DNA of 64,000 nt, taken from the NCBI RefSeq assembly GCF_900104355.1, contig NZ_FNIY01000005.1, positions 248,001 through 312,000 of the forward strand, read 5' to 3'. Below, in pieces: positions 28,373-38,255 of the stretch (positions are counted from its first letter, which is position 1; each line of letters opens with the position of its first letter). Below the pieces are notes generated by a model. It was not told where the DNA came from. It did not search any database and was given only the letters and a program-made list of their open reading frames with translations. The stretch comes from Phyllobacterium sp. OV277 (GTDB lineage: Bacteria > Pseudomonadota > Alphaproteobacteria > Rhizobiales > Rhizobiaceae). The translations under genes and the position numbers were made by a program.

Positions 28373-29095
28373 TCAGTTCACCTCACTTGCAGCGACAAGA
28401 CGCGGACGGGTCGTCCGTTGTTCAATATGTTTGACGGGATTGGGCACATGCACGATGCGTTTGACGAAAATGCCGGGTGTATGGACATGGTCGCCATCGA
28501 TCTTGCCCGCATCCACCAGATTTTCAACTTCGGCAACCGTGACCTTGGCGGCTGTGGCCATGATCGGGTTAAAGTTGCGTGCAGTCTTGCGATAGACAAG
28601 ATTGCCTTCCGTATCGCCCTTGAAGGCGTGAACGATGGAAAGATCGGCAAACAGGCCGCGCTCCATCACATAGGATTCGCCGTCAAACTCGCGCACATCC
28701 TTGCCGTCGGCAATAATGGTGCCAACGCCGGTCTTGGTGAAGAATGCCGGAATGCCCGCGCCACCGGCACGAATGCGCTCGGCAAGCGTGCCCTGCGGGT
28801 TGAATTCCAATTCCAGTTCGCCCGACAGATATTGCTGGGCAAACAGTTTGTTCTCACCCACATAGGACGAGATCATCTTGCGGATCTGCTTGGTTTCCAA
28901 GAGAACACCAAGGCCGATGCCGTCAACGCCTGCATTGTTGGAAATGACCGTCAGGTCCTTCACACCGGAATCGCGGATTGCGTAGATCAGGGCTTCGGGA
29001 ATACCACAGAGGCCAAAGCCTCCGGCCATAATGGTCATGCCGTCAAACAGCACGCCATCCAGCGCATCGCTTACATCTGAACGAACTTTTTTCAA
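28373..29095 (-). CDS. 3-oxoacid CoA-transferase, subunit A
   Basis: Alpha subunit with the family glycine-rich motif [19 protein letters not shown] and [13 protein letters not shown] choose TTG at 29095, giving the usual [11 protein letters not shown] start, because GGGAGAG lies 5 bases upstream; the upstream ATG at 29119 has its AGAGG almost touching the start codon and would add eight residues. Functions as a pair with subunit B. The LuxR gene that diverges from it may be its regulator. Confidence 0.92.
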   Translation of the reverse strand: MKKVRSDVSDALDGVLFDGMTIMAGGFGLCGIPEALIYAIRDSGVKDLTVISNNAGVDGIGLGVLLETKQIRKMISSYVGENKLFAQQYLSGELELEFNPQGTLAERIRAGGAGIPAFFTKTGVGTIIADGKDVREFDGESYVMERGLFADLSIVHAFKGDTEGNLVYRKTARNFNPIMATAAKVTVAEVENLVDAGKIDGDHVHTPGIFVKRIVHVPNPVKHIEQRTTRPRLVAASEVN

Positions 29096-29201
29096 GAACA
29101 CTCTCCCATTGTTCTCCATCCTCTGCGGCAGGTTTTGCAGGCTGCCGTTGCCGCAACGGTATGGCTTGTCTTGGTGGCACAGGTAGTCGTATTAATACTG
29201 C

Positions 29202-29789
29202 ATGACCGCAGCCGAGTTTCCTATCTCCGACATTGCCGTTTCAGGAAGCGCAAAACGCTTCATCTTAACCGACATGCCAGTGCCGATGGTCTATGCGACG
29301 CACCGTATCATACGCGATTGCAATTTCGAATTCGCCGAGACCTTCGGCTATGAACGCGGCGAATTGATCGACCAGAGCTTTAGCCGTCTCTATCCGAAAA
29401 TTACGGACTTTGTTCGTACCGGAGAAATGTGGCGAACAAATTTCGCTGGCGGGCGTGTCTATTATGACGAGCGGGTGATGCGGCGGCGTGATGGGGCGAG
29501 TTTCTGGTGCCGCGTACGCGGGCGCAGCGGTAATCATACCGATCCGTTCGCCGAAGCGCTTTATTGCTTTGAGCCGATGAACCGCACCGTGGCTGGAAAT
29601 GCCAACCTGATCTCGGACAGGCAGAGACAGGTGCTCACCCTTGTCTCACAGGGCAAGACCAATGCGCAGATCGCCCATGAAATTGGCCTGTCAAAACGAA
29701 CCATAGAAGCGCACCGCGCCCGCATCATGCGTGCCTTCGGGCTTCACAATAGTGCCGAACTCATTGCCTGGTTTTCGTCGCTGCGGTAG
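29202..29789 (+). CDS. PAS-LuxR transcriptional regulator
   Basis: 195 residues with a PAS-like sensor in the first 130 (ATHRIIRDCNFEFAETFGYERGELIDQSFSRLYP; VMRRRDGASFWCRVRGR) and a C-terminal LuxR/FixJ helix-turn-helix (LISDRQRQVLTLVSQGKTNAQIAHEIGLSKRTIEAHRARIM). The PAS-LuxR layout without a receiver or autoinducer domain points to direct small-molecule or redox sensing. No ribosome site is evident before ATG 29202, so the start may be further in. Divergent from the CoA-transferase, and 8 bases from the convergent XRE-cupin gene. Confidence 0.87.
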   Translation: MTAAEFPISDIAVSGSAKRFILTDMPVPMVYATHRIIRDCNFEFAETFGYERGELIDQSFSRLYPKITDFVRTGEMWRTNFAGGRVYYDERVMRRRDGASFWCRVRGRSGNHTDPFAEALYCFEPMNRTVAGNANLISDRQRQVLTLVSQGKTNAQIAHEIGLSKRTIEAHRARIMRAFGLHNSAELIAWFSSLR

Positions 29790-29797
29790 GACGCTGA

Positions 29798-30346
29798 TCA
29801 AAACGTCGGCGGCGTACAGGCGCTGACGACTTCGCAAGGATTTGGACCGACACAACGAAATCGGTGCGGCTGGCGGCTCTCGAAATAATAGGCGTCGCCG
29901 GGCCCGAGAATGCGCCGTTGATCGTCGACTGTGACCTCAATTCTGCCGCTGATGACAACACCACCTTCCTCGCCCTCATGCACAAGCATGACACGGCCGG
30001 TATCGCCGCCCGGTTCATAGCGTTCTTTGAGGATTTGCAACGCCCTGCCAAACAGGTTTTCGCCAATCTGGAGATAAGAGATATTGCCCTTGCCGATCTC
30101 GACCAGTTCACCCGCCTCGTAGAACACTTTTTGCTTGAGATCAGGCTCGATAGCAAAGAACTCGGATAGGCCGATTGGAATGCCATCGAGGATGCGTTTG
30201 AGTGCTCCAACCGACGGATTGGTCTGATTGGACTCGATCAGCGAAATCGTGGAATTGGTCACACCGGCCCGCTTGGCAAGTTCACGCTGCGACAGATTGT
30301 GTCTTTGCCGGAGATAACGGAGCCGTCCGCCCAGATCAATTTGCAC
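29798..30346 (-). CDS. XRE-cupin transcriptional regulator (PuuR-like)
   Basis: 182 residues: N-terminal helix-turn-helix (LRYLRQRHNLSQRELAKRAGVTNSTISLIESNQTNPSVGALKRILDGI) and a C-terminal cupin barrel (GGVVISGRIEVTVDDQRRILGPGDAYYFESRQPHRF). This architecture is that of PuuR and related regulators of amine and amino-acid catabolism. It is divergent from the omega-aminotransferase at 30496, so control of that gene, with a beta-amino acid or polyamine-derived effector, is the natural inference. Confidence 0.9.
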   Translation of the reverse strand: MQIDLGGRLRYLRQRHNLSQRELAKRAGVTNSTISLIESNQTNPSVGALKRILDGIPIGLSEFFAIEPDLKQKVFYEAGELVEIGKGNISYLQIGENLFGRALQILKERYEPGGDTGRVMLVHEGEEGGVVISGRIEVTVDDQRRILGPGDAYYFESRQPHRFRCVGPNPCEVVSACTPPTF

Positions 30347-30495
30347 ACCCTGCCTCCTCGACTGTTCTCCATGTTCGATATAGCGAACTTATGAAACATC
30401 AGATCAGTAAATTCAATAGGTTATAGAATCAAAGAAAAGGACTTGTTGGTGAATAGAAAGCATGACCTGCTGGCGGGAGAAGAGGAGTCTCCACC

Positions 30496-31824
30496 ATGCT
30501 GATGAGCAATACCCCGTCACTCGAAAATTACTGGATGCCCTTTACGGCGAACCGGCAGTTCAAGGCGGCACCACGCCTGCTCGCCTCCGCCAAGGGCATG
30601 TATTACATCGATGTCGATGGCGGACAGGTACTCGATGGCACGGCGGGACTCTGGTGTGTCAATGCTGGCCATGGCCGCGAAAAGATCGCCGATGCGGTGG
30701 CGCGCCAGCTGGTGACCATGGACTATGCGCCCTCCTTCCAGATGGGACATCCGCTCGCATTCGACTTTGCTGAAAAGCTTGCAGCACGCGCGCCCGGTGG
30801 CAAGAAGGCTGGACTGACAAAAGTGTTCTTCACCGGTTCCGGTTCAGAGTCCGTTGATACCGCGCTCAAGATCGCCATCGCCTATCAGCGCGCCATCGGT
30901 CAGGGTACACGCACGCGCGTCATTGGCCGCGAACGCGGTTACCACGGCGTCGGCTTTGGCGGTATCTCCGTCGGCGGGCTGGTCAATAATCGCCGCGTGT
31001 TCCCGCTTCTGCCGGGCACCGACCATATCCGCCATACGCATGATCCGGTTCGCAATACCTTCGTCAAAGGTCTACCTGAGCATGGCGCTGATCTGGCTGA
31101 CGATCTGGAACGGCTGGTCGCGCTGCATGGCGCCGAGACCATTGCCGCCGTTATTGTCGAGCCTGTTGCCGGATCAACCGGCGTTCTCCTGCCGCCAAAG
31201 GGTTATCTGGAACGGTTGCGTGCGATCAGCCAGAAACACGGCATTCTCCTGATTTTTGATGAAGTGATCACCGGCTTTGGCCGTCTTGGCACACCCTTTG
31301 CCGTCGATTATTTCGGCGTCGTGCCTGATCTCGTCACCACCGCCAAGGGGCTGACCAATGGTGCCGTGCCGATGGGTGCTGTATTTGCCAGCGAAACTAT
31401 TCACGATGCGCTGATGCACGGCCCTGAAAATCAGATCGAGCTTTTCCACGGCTATACCTATTCCGGCCATCCCGTTGCCTGTGCCGCCGGTCTGGCCACG
31501 CTTGAAGTCTATGAAGAGGAGGGCCTGCTCACCCGCGCCGCCGAAATGGCTGAGCACTGGCAGGATGCACTCCATAGCCTGAAGGGTCTTGCGAACGTCG
31601 TTGATATCCGCACGATTGGTCTGGTTGCCGGTATCGAGCTTGCCTCACGTCCTGATGCCGTCGGCGGGCGCGGTTACGACGTCTTCACCGACTGCTTCAA
31701 GAAGGGTCTGCTGGTGCGCGTCACCGGCGACATCATCGCTCTTTCGCCGCCGCTGATCGTCGAGAAAGAACAGATGGATACTATCGTGTCGATGCTGGGT
31801 GACGCGATCAAAGACGCGGCTTAA
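30496..31824 (+). CDS. Omega-amino acid:pyruvate aminotransferase (beta-alanine type, class III)
   Basis: PLP enzyme of 442 residues in fold type I, class III. The family start NYWMPFTANRQFKAAPRLL, the glycine turn FFTGSGSESVDTALKIA, the PLP-binding aspartate in LLIFDEVITGFGRLG and the Schiff-base lysine in LVTTAKGLTNGAVPMGAV are all present. Members move the amino group of beta-alanine or other omega-amines to pyruvate. The start has GAGGAG 8 bases upstream. Its 3' end overlaps the convergent ROK gene by four bases. Confidence 0.92.
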   Translation: MLMSNTPSLENYWMPFTANRQFKAAPRLLASAKGMYYIDVDGGQVLDGTAGLWCVNAGHGREKIADAVARQLVTMDYAPSFQMGHPLAFDFAEKLAARAPGGKKAGLTKVFFTGSGSESVDTALKIAIAYQRAIGQGTRTRVIGRERGYHGVGFGGISVGGLVNNRRVFPLLPGTDHIRHTHDPVRNTFVKGLPEHGADLADDLERLVALHGAETIAAVIVEPVAGSTGVLLPPKGYLERLRAISQKHGILLIFDEVITGFGRLGTPFAVDYFGVVPDLVTTAKGLTNGAVPMGAVFASETIHDALMHGPENQIELFHGYTYSGHPVACAAGLATLEVYEEEGLLTRAAEMAEHWQDALHSLKGLANVVDIRTIGLVAGIELASRPDAVGGRGYDVFTDCFKKGLLVRVTGDIIALSPPLIVEKEQMDTIVSMLGDAIKDAA

Positions 31825-33035
31825 GGGGTCTTCAAGATTGCCGAGAAGCGCGGATCGAAAGCCCGCGCGATCGGTTCCGCGGCCGCTCCCAAGGCAACGG
31901 ACCAAGGATCAGCGAGCCCCGCCTGCAGACGGGGCTCGGGGTAACGCAGCGCCCGGTCGGCGATAGACGGCAAGATGGGTTCCATGCGCGTGATAAGGCT
32001 GTCGATCAACACCTTCGGCGCGCCTCCACACAAAATCGTGGTTTGGGGATCAAAAATGGATTCCAGCATCTGCACCGTGCGGCGCAGGCGATCCGCAGCA
32101 TTGTCGATCCAGCGTTCCACCACGGGTCCGCCCTTGACCACCGCATCGGTGACAAGTTCGAACAGCTTCGGATCAGATCGATCGAGCCCCAGCACATTGC
32201 ATAGCGAGGCCATGGATGTGTAATGCTCCAACGGCTCCACATCCGCACCGTCACCCGGTGCCAGCGCCAGCATCATGCCGATCTCACCAGCATTGGAATA
32301 GGCACCGCCATAGATTTCGCCGTTGAGGATCAATCCGGCACCGAGGCCATAGCCAAGATAGATGCAGACCACATGATCAAGGCCGTGCGCAGCCCCCATC
32401 AACCGCTCGGCGGTTGCCGCCGCAGAGGCGTCGTTTTGCAAGGCAACCTCAAGGCCCGTGCCTTCAGCGATCCGCTCAACCAGCGGGAAATTCTGCCAAG
32501 CCGTCATCATCCATGGATCGTCATAAAGCTCGTTAATCCCGAATGGCCCCGGCATGGCGAGGCCAAGGCCAACAAGCTTTCTTGCCGCCTGCGGGAACTG
32601 CGCCGTTAGCGCTTTACGGGCCTTTTCAACCAGATCAAGAATGACGACAACACCTTCGGCTGGGCCCCCAGCAGGTAACTTGGACTCGAACTGAACCAGC
32701 ACATCGCCAACAAGATTGACAATCACCGCTCGCGTGATGTGCCTGTCAATCTGCAAGCCGATGGCAAAGGCCCCTTCAGGCACAAGCTGGTAAGGCGTTG
32801 CTGGCTGGCCGCGTCCTTTGCGGACGCTCGCCTGTGATTGCACAAGCCCGTCACTGGCCAGTTCTTCAATGATGTTGGAGACTGTCTGCGGCGTCAGTCC
32901 GGTCGCTCGTGCAAGATCGGCACGGGACAGCGCACCATTCACCCGCAAAGCATCAATCATGATGCGCCGGTTATGTGCACTGGCACCACCCAGATTGGTT
33001 CCGCTCTTCGCCCGGATCGATTTTCTCGCGTCCAT
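31821..33035 (-). CDS. ROK-family transcriptional repressor
   Basis: 404 residues from ATG 33035, chosen for the AGAGGGGAC ribosome site 8 bases upstream; the frame runs on for 40 codons without one. A MarR-like winged helix (RRIMIDALRVNGALSRADLARATGLTPQTVSNIIEELASDG) precedes a ROK sugar-kinase-like domain (AIGLQIDRHITRAVIVNLVGD; YLGYGLGAGLILNGEIYGGAYSNAGEIG). The region after GEIG lacks the CxCGxxGC zinc-site cysteines normal in ROK proteins (it reads MMLALAPGDGADVEPL), as in some XylR-type members. Divergent from the sugar importer at 33254, which it probably controls. Confidence 0.92.
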   Translation of the reverse strand: MDARKSIRAKSGTNLGGASAHNRRIMIDALRVNGALSRADLARATGLTPQTVSNIIEELASDGLVQSQASVRKGRGQPATPYQLVPEGAFAIGLQIDRHITRAVIVNLVGDVLVQFESKLPAGGPAEGVVVILDLVEKARKALTAQFPQAARKLVGLGLAMPGPFGINELYDDPWMMTAWQNFPLVERIAEGTGLEVALQNDASAAATAERLMGAAHGLDHVVCIYLGYGLGAGLILNGEIYGGAYSNAGEIGMMLALAPGDGADVEPLEHYTSMASLCNVLGLDRSDPKLFELVTDAVVKGGPVVERWIDNAADRLRRTVQMLESIFDPQTTILCGGAPKVLIDSLITRMEPILPSIADRALRYPEPRLQAGLADPWSVALGAAAEPIARAFDPRFSAILKTP

Positions 33036-33188
33036 TCTGTCCCCTCTTGACACCAGAACAATATTGATCAAGAAATAAGTCAAGACAATTGATTTAATGC
33101 AAAAGACCACAAGAGTCTTGGGGAATGTGAGCACTGGCTGGGCGTAACACGTCACGGGCAGATCCTGAACAAGAAAAGCTCCCGGACT

Positions 33189-33216
33189 GTGACGACCAAT
33201 CGGCGCCGTCTATAAT
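33189..33216 (+). promoter_or_regulatory. Predicted sigma-70-type promoter of the 33.2-39.3 kb sugar operon
   Basis: GTGACG (-35, four of six matches) and TATAAT (-10, perfect) separated by 16 bases, about 30 bases upstream of the GGAGGT ribosome site. It also rules out a start at 33215. In the same divergent region, TTGATCAA (33064-33071) and TCAA-N5-TTGA (33080-33092) are possible ROK operator elements. Confidence 0.6.
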
Positions 33217-33253
33217 GGATGGTGCGCGAGCTACAAGGCCAATAGGAGGTATC

Positions 33254-34492
33254 ATGTTGAAATCCATTCAGACAGCGCTTCTAAGCGCAACCCTTTTGGG
33301 AGCGGCGCTCGCCTCTCCTGCCCATGCGGAAACCAAGATCAACGCCCTGTTCATGGCGCAGGCCGCCTATAGCGAGGCGGATGTCCGCGCGATGACGGAA
33401 GCCTTCACCAAGGCCAATCCTGATGTGACCGTCAATCTCGAATTCGTTCCTTACGAAGGTCTGCACGACAAAACCGTTCTGGCGCAGGGTTCCGGCGGCG
33501 GTTACGACGTTGTTCTGTTCGATGTGATCTGGCCTGCGGAATACGCCACCAACAAGGTGTTGCTTGACGTATCGGACAAGATCACCGGCGATATGAAAAC
33601 GGGCGTTCTCCCCGGCGCATGGACGACCGTCGAATATCAGGGCAAGCGCTACGGCATGCCATGGATTCTCGATACCAAATATCTGTTCTACAACAAAGAA
33701 ATCCTCGAAAAGGCAGGGATCAAGAACCCGCCAAAGACTTGGGGCGAACTCGCCGAACAGGCCAAAATCATCAAGGACAAGGGTTTGCTGGCAACGCCGA
33801 TCGCCTGGAGCTGGTCGCAGGCGGAAGCGGCCATTTGCGATTACACCACGCTGGTCAGCGCCTATGGCGGCAGCTTCATCAAGGATGGCAAGCCTGTGTT
33901 CCAGACAGGTGGCGGTCTTGATGCACTCAACTATATGGTCGACAGCTATAAGTCTGGCCTGACCAATCCCAATTCCAAGGAATTCCTTGAGGAGGATGTG
34001 CGCCGGGTATTCCAGAATGGCGAAGCCGCTTTCGCGCTCAACTGGACCTACATGTACAATATGGCCAATGACCCGAAGGACAGCAAGGTCGCGGGCAAGG
34101 TCGGTGTCGTGCCCGCTCCCGGCATTGATGGCAAGAGCACGGTCTCTGCCGTCAACGGTTCCATGGGTCTTGGCATCACCTCGACCAGCAAACACCCTGA
34201 CGAGGCATGGAAATACATCACCTTCATGACTTCGCAGCAGACGCAGAACCAGTATGCCAAGCTGAGCCTGCCGATCTGGGCATCGTCCTATACGGATCCG
34301 GCCGTATCCAAGGGGCAGGAAGAACTGATTGCAGCGGCCAAGCAAAGCCTTGCCGCCATGTATCCACGCCCGACAACGCCAAAGTATCAGGAACTGTCGA
34401 CCGCCCTGCAACAGGCTGTTCAGGAATCGCTGCTCGGCCAGAGCAAGCCTGAGGATGCGCTGAAAACCGCCGCTGAGAACAGCGGTCTTTGA
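33254..34492 (+). CDS. Sugar ABC importer, solute-binding protein family 1
   Basis: Periplasmic receptor of 412 residues for a sugar or sugar derivative. ATG 33254 has GGAGG 6 bases upstream. Signal peptide LLSATLLGAALASPAHAE; mature start TKINALFMAQAAYSEADVRAMTEAF. The family pattern is clear (YDVVLFDVIWPAEYA; GKRYGMPWILDTKYLFYNKEILEKAGI). It is first in an operon with two permeases, SIS and PfkB enzymes and a MalK-type ATPase, and is followed by a strong hairpin. The ligand cannot be named from the sequence. Confidence 0.93.
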   Translation: MLKSIQTALLSATLLGAALASPAHAETKINALFMAQAAYSEADVRAMTEAFTKANPDVTVNLEFVPYEGLHDKTVLAQGSGGGYDVVLFDVIWPAEYATNKVLLDVSDKITGDMKTGVLPGAWTTVEYQGKRYGMPWILDTKYLFYNKEILEKAGIKNPPKTWGELAEQAKIIKDKGLLATPIAWSWSQAEAAICDYTTLVSAYGGSFIKDGKPVFQTGGGLDALNYMVDSYKSGLTNPNSKEFLEEDVRRVFQNGEAAFALNWTYMYNMANDPKDSKVAGKVGVVPAPGIDGKSTVSAVNGSMGLGITSTSKHPDEAWKYITFMTSQQTQNQYAKLSLPIWASSYTDPAVSKGQEELIAAAKQSLAAMYPRPTTPKYQELSTALQQAVQESLLGQSKPEDALKTAAENSGL

Positions 34493-34502
34493 TGCAACCA
34501 TG

Positions 34503-34530
34503 CGGGCGGCAGAAACAGTGCTGCCGCCCG
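34503..34530 (+). terminator. Intercistronic hairpin after the binding-protein gene
   Basis: Stem CGGGCGGCAG / CTGCCGCCCG (10 perfect pairs), loop of 8 bases, followed by TATCTTTCTC. It lies between the solute-binding protein and the first permease, so is likely an attenuator or message-stability element. Confidence 0.82.
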
Positions 34531-34570
34531 TATCTTTCTCAATGATTGATATTGTGGCAGGCTGATTTTT

Positions 34571-35452
34571 ATGACGAGCAATTGGATTACGACCCGCGCG
34601 TGGCTTCTGATGTTGCCACTCCTCATCGTCATGATCGCGATTATCGGCTGGCCGCTTGTCGATACGGTGCGCCTGTCCTTCACCGATGCCAAACTGGTTG
34701 GCACCGAAGGCAATTTCGTCGGCATCGACAATTACGTGAAAATCCTGTCCGGCTCCAATTTCCAGCGTACATTGATCACCACCACGCTGTTCGCCGTCCT
34801 CTCCGTTGCGGCGGAAATGGTGATCGGCGTCCTCGCCGCCCTGCTCCTGAACCAGCAGTTTTATGGCCGCTCCGTGCTGCGAGCGTTGATGATCCTGCCA
34901 TGGGCATTGCCTACGGTGGTCAATGCGACTTTGTGGCGGCTGATCTACAATCCTGAATATGGTGCCCTCAACGCTGCGCTGACGCAGATCGGCCTTCTCG
35001 ATACCTACCGGTCGTGGCTGGGGGAGCCCGGCACTGCCTTGACCGCATTGATCGTTGCCGATTGCTGGAAGAACTTTCCACTGGTAGCTCTGATTGCGCT
35101 TGCCGCGCTTCAGGCTGTTCCTCGCGATATCACCGCCGCCTCCATGGTGGACGGTGCCGGTGCATGGTCGCGCTTCCGCTTTGTCATCATGCCCTATCTC
35201 GCAGGCCCGCTGATGGTTGCGCTGGTTCTGCGCACCATCGAAGCCTTCAAAGTCTTTGACATTATCTGGGTGATGACCCGTGGCGGTCCCGCCAATAGCA
35301 CCCGCACCCTGTCAATCCTCGTCTATCAGGAAGCCTTTTCATTCCAACGCGCAGGTTCCGGTGCATCGCTTGCATTGATTGTCACGCTTCTCGTCACCAT
35401 TCTTGCCGTGGCCTATGCGGCACTCATCCGCAAAAGTGCAGGAGCCTCCTGA
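34571..35452 (+). CDS. Sugar ABC importer, permease (MalF/UgpA-like)
   Basis: Inner-membrane permease of 293 residues with six hydrophobic segments and the EAA loop that contacts the ATPase (AASMVDGAGAWSRFRFVIMPYLAGPL). Its stop codon shares one base with the start of the next permease. Partner of the 33254 receptor and the 35452 permease. Confidence 0.94.
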   Translation: MTSNWITTRAWLLMLPLLIVMIAIIGWPLVDTVRLSFTDAKLVGTEGNFVGIDNYVKILSGSNFQRTLITTTLFAVLSVAAEMVIGVLAALLLNQQFYGRSVLRALMILPWALPTVVNATLWRLIYNPEYGALNAALTQIGLLDTYRSWLGEPGTALTALIVADCWKNFPLVALIALAALQAVPRDITAASMVDGAGAWSRFRFVIMPYLAGPLMVALVLRTIEAFKVFDIIWVMTRGGPANSTRTLSILVYQEAFSFQRAGSGASLALIVTLLVTILAVAYAALIRKSAGAS

Positions 35453-36297
35453 TGGAACGCCGCAGCCTGACAGCCACTATTTTTGTTTATATTGCGGCCC
35501 TGCTACTGGCAGCAGTTATTCTTGCGCCTGTGGTCTGGCTGTTCATCATGAGCATTTCTTCGACCACCGACCTCATTACCAAGCCGCTGCGCTGGTGGCC
35601 TGAGACCATCGATTTGTCGCGTTATGGTGTTCTCCTGTCGAGCGCCGCCAATAGCGCGGGTGAAGCATTCGTTGCCTCGCTGTTCAACAGCCTTGAGGTG
35701 GCAGGCATGGCAACAGCGGCGGCGCTTCTTGTCGCTATCCCCTCCGCATGGGCGGTATCGCGCACACCAAGTGTCGGCTGGTCGCTTTATGCCGTCATCG
35801 CCACCTATATGCTGCCGCCCGTCGCCTTGGCTGTCCCGCTTTACATGGCCCTGTCGTGGCTCGGGCTTCTGAACAATGTCTTCGGATTGGCATTGGTTTA
35901 TCTCACCATCCTTGCCCCTTTCACCACATGGCTGATGAAATCCGGCTTCGATTCCATTCCGCGCGAAATCGAAAGCGCCGCCACCGTTGACGGCGCGCGA
36001 CTTGACCAGATCCTGCGCCTGATCACCCTCCCGCTGGCAGCGCCTGTTATGGCAACCGCCGCGCTCTTTGCCTTTCTGCTTGCGTGGGATGAATTCTTCT
36101 ATGCCCTGCTGTTCACCTCTGACCAGCGGGCAAAAACCCTCACCGTCGCCATTGCCGATCTCGCGGGCGGGCGGGTCTCCGATTATGGACTGATAGCCAC
36201 AGCGGGTGTGCTGGCCGCCTTGCCGCCGCTGATCATCGGTCTCTTTATGCAGCGTGCCCTGATTTCAGGCCTGACCAATGGCGGCGTCAAAGGATAA
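35452..36297 (+). CDS. Sugar ABC importer, permease (MalG/UgpE-like)
   Basis: Inner-membrane permease of 281 residues, six hydrophobic segments, EAA loop in ESAATVDGARLDQILRLITLPLAAPVM. Start overlaps the previous stop (TGATG). Followed after two bases by the SIS-domain gene, so transporter and enzymes are made from one message. Confidence 0.94.
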   Translation: MERRSLTATIFVYIAALLLAAVILAPVVWLFIMSISSTTDLITKPLRWWPETIDLSRYGVLLSSAANSAGEAFVASLFNSLEVAGMATAAALLVAIPSAWAVSRTPSVGWSLYAVIATYMLPPVALAVPLYMALSWLGLLNNVFGLALVYLTILAPFTTWLMKSGFDSIPREIESAATVDGARLDQILRLITLPLAAPVMATAALFAFLLAWDEFFYALLFTSDQRAKTLTVAIADLAGGRVSDYGLIATAGVLAALPPLIIGLFMQRALISGLTNGGVKG

Positions 36298-36299
36298 GT

Positions 36300-37316
36300 A
36301 TGACTTCTGATACAAACCGGCCTGCCGGCCTTGTGGCAATCGAAAAGGAAACGGCACGGCAGAATGCCGATGCAATTGCCTCCTTCGAGGCCGCTGCACC
36401 GCTTGCCGCAACAATCGCCCAATCGCTGCGCAAGACTGGCCGCCTTCTCCTGCTTGGCATGGGCGGTTCTCACGCTGTTAACCGTGCCGTTGAGCCGCTC
36501 TATCGCAGCTTGGGTATTGATGCCGTCGCCATGCCTTTGTCGGAGCAGCTTGGCCAGCCCGTGCCAATTGCCGGTAAAACAATTCTTGTGACCTCCCAAT
36601 CAGGCGAAAGCGCTGAAGTGCTGCGCTGGTTTGATGAGGCCGGGATTGCCCCTGATACGTTTGGGCTGACACTTGAAGGCGGATCAACGCTCGCCCGTAC
36701 CGTGCCTTCACTGGTTGGTGCCGGTGGAACTGAAAACGCTTTCGCTGCTACCCGCAGTCTCACCGTCAGCTTTGCGCTGCATCTTGCCGTCCTGGCCGCG
36801 CTTGGCGACGATCCGTCGGCTGCGCTGAAGCTCCTTGAAGAAGGCAGCAAACCCGACATTGATGCTGCCGTTAAGACACTGAGTGGAGTTTCCTCCGTCG
36901 TCACATCAGGTCGCCGTTTGCAGGGTGTTGCCGAAGCCATTGCGCTGGGGCTGACGGAGTTGTCACGGATTCCCTGCTTCTCATTGGAAGGCGGGCAGCT
37001 GCGTCACGGTCCAATGGAAATGCTCGGACCAAAAATTGGCGTGGTGCTGTTTCGCGCCAAGGATGCCACGGCTGAACTCGTCGCAAGAATGGCAATCTCC
37101 GCATCCGAGGCTGGATCACCTGTCGTCGTGTTTGACGCATCAGGCGAAGCACCGATTGATGGAGCGACAACTGTAAATGTCGGTGAAGCCACCGGTATCG
37201 CAGCCATCTTCGCTCTTCTGCCTGCCGCTCAGCGTTTCATGATCGCTTTCTCAGGTGAGCGCGTAGCCGATGTCGGAACGCCCGTTCGCTCAACCAAGAT
37301 TACACGGAGCGAATGA
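36300..37316 (+). CDS. SIS-domain sugar isomerase/deglycase-like protein
   Basis: 338 residues with two SIS (sugar isomerase) halves: RLLLLGMGGSHAVNRAVEPLYRSLG and KTILVTSQSGESAEVLRWF in the first; GLTELSRIPCFSLEGGQLRHGPMEMLG in the second. It resembles the isomerase half of GlmS and the FrlB/AgaS group, which act on amino-sugar phosphates or fructosamine phosphates. The amidotransferase half of GlmS is absent. With the adjacent PfkB kinase and importer this suggests catabolism of an amino sugar or Amadori-type compound, by analogy to frl operons; unproven here. Confidence 0.88.
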   Translation: MTSDTNRPAGLVAIEKETARQNADAIASFEAAAPLAATIAQSLRKTGRLLLLGMGGSHAVNRAVEPLYRSLGIDAVAMPLSEQLGQPVPIAGKTILVTSQSGESAEVLRWFDEAGIAPDTFGLTLEGGSTLARTVPSLVGAGGTENAFAATRSLTVSFALHLAVLAALGDDPSAALKLLEEGSKPDIDAAVKTLSGVSSVVTSGRRLQGVAEAIALGLTELSRIPCFSLEGGQLRHGPMEMLGPKIGVVLFRAKDATAELVARMAISASEAGSPVVVFDASGEAPIDGATTVNVGEATGIAAIFALLPAAQRFMIAFSGERVADVGTPVRSTKITRSE

Positions 37317-37319
37317 GAC

Positions 37320-38255
37320 ATGCGTCCACTGGCCGTTATTGGAAATGTGAATGTTGACCTGATCCTCGGGCCTGCCGATCCCTGGCCGACGCCCGGAACC
37401 GAGATCATGGTTGATTATGACGAACTGCGCGTTGGTGGTTCTGCCGGTAACTCCGCCCTGACCTGGGAAGGACTAGGCATCGATTTCCAGATCGCCGCCA
37501 ATGTCGGGACTGACCAGTTCGGCGAATGGCTGCACAAGGAATTTGGGGAACGGGGTAAGCGCTGGCCGATTGCTCCAACCGGAACCACTCTTTCTGTCGG
37601 CATCACCCATCCCAATGGTGAGCGCACATTCTTCACCACACGCGGGCACCTCGGTGCGCTTTCATGGCCGGAAGTGCTTGATATGCTCGATGTCAGGCAA
37701 TTACGTGGTGGTTACATCCTTCTGTGCGGATCATTCCTGACCGACACACTGGTTGCAGATTACGATGCGCTGTTCGATTGGGCTGATGCCAACGATATTC
37801 GCATTGCACTGGATACGGGCTGGCCAATCGGCGGCTGGACAGAGGCCAATCGCGCGGCAACCCGCAAATGGCTATCGCGCTGCCATTGCGCCCTGTTCAA
37901 TGAGGTGGAAACAACCCGCCTTGCCAATAGTGTTGAGCCTGCCGATGCCGCGCACAAACTCAAGGCGCTGATGCCGGACAATGCGATTGTCGTGGTCAAA
38001 TGCGGACCGGATGGGGCATTGGCCATTGGCTCGGATAATGAGTTGGTAAAAACCGATGCGCCGCCGGTTTTCGTTGCGGACACGATAGGTGCTGGTGATG
38101 TTTTCAACGCCGCTTTTCTGGCAGCTCTCGCCAGAGAAATGCCGCTGCAGCAATGCATCGCCGCCGGTGTCCATGTGGCTTCCAAAGCCATTTCAACCGT
38201 ACCGCGCCGCTATGACAGCCATGACCTCGATACTATGCCGGAGAATGCGCTATGA
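37320..38255 (+). CDS. PfkB-family carbohydrate kinase
   Basis: 311 residues. Starts LAVIGNVNVDLILGPADPWPTPGTE, with the PfkB glycine motif RVGGSAGNSALTWEGLG and the catalytic signature DTIGAGDVFNAAFLA, including the general-base Asp. Phosphorylates a sugar or sugar derivative, probably the one that enters through this operon's importer. Overlaps the ATPase gene by four bases. Confidence 0.93.
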   Translation: MRPLAVIGNVNVDLILGPADPWPTPGTEIMVDYDELRVGGSAGNSALTWEGLGIDFQIAANVGTDQFGEWLHKEFGERGKRWPIAPTGTTLSVGITHPNGERTFFTTRGHLGALSWPEVLDMLDVRQLRGGYILLCGSFLTDTLVADYDALFDWADANDIRIALDTGWPIGGWTEANRAATRKWLSRCHCALFNEVETTRLANSVEPADAAHKLKALMPDNAIVVVKCGPDGALAIGSDNELVKTDAPPVFVADTIGAGDVFNAAFLAALAREMPLQQCIAAGVHVASKAISTVPRRYDSHDLDTMPENAL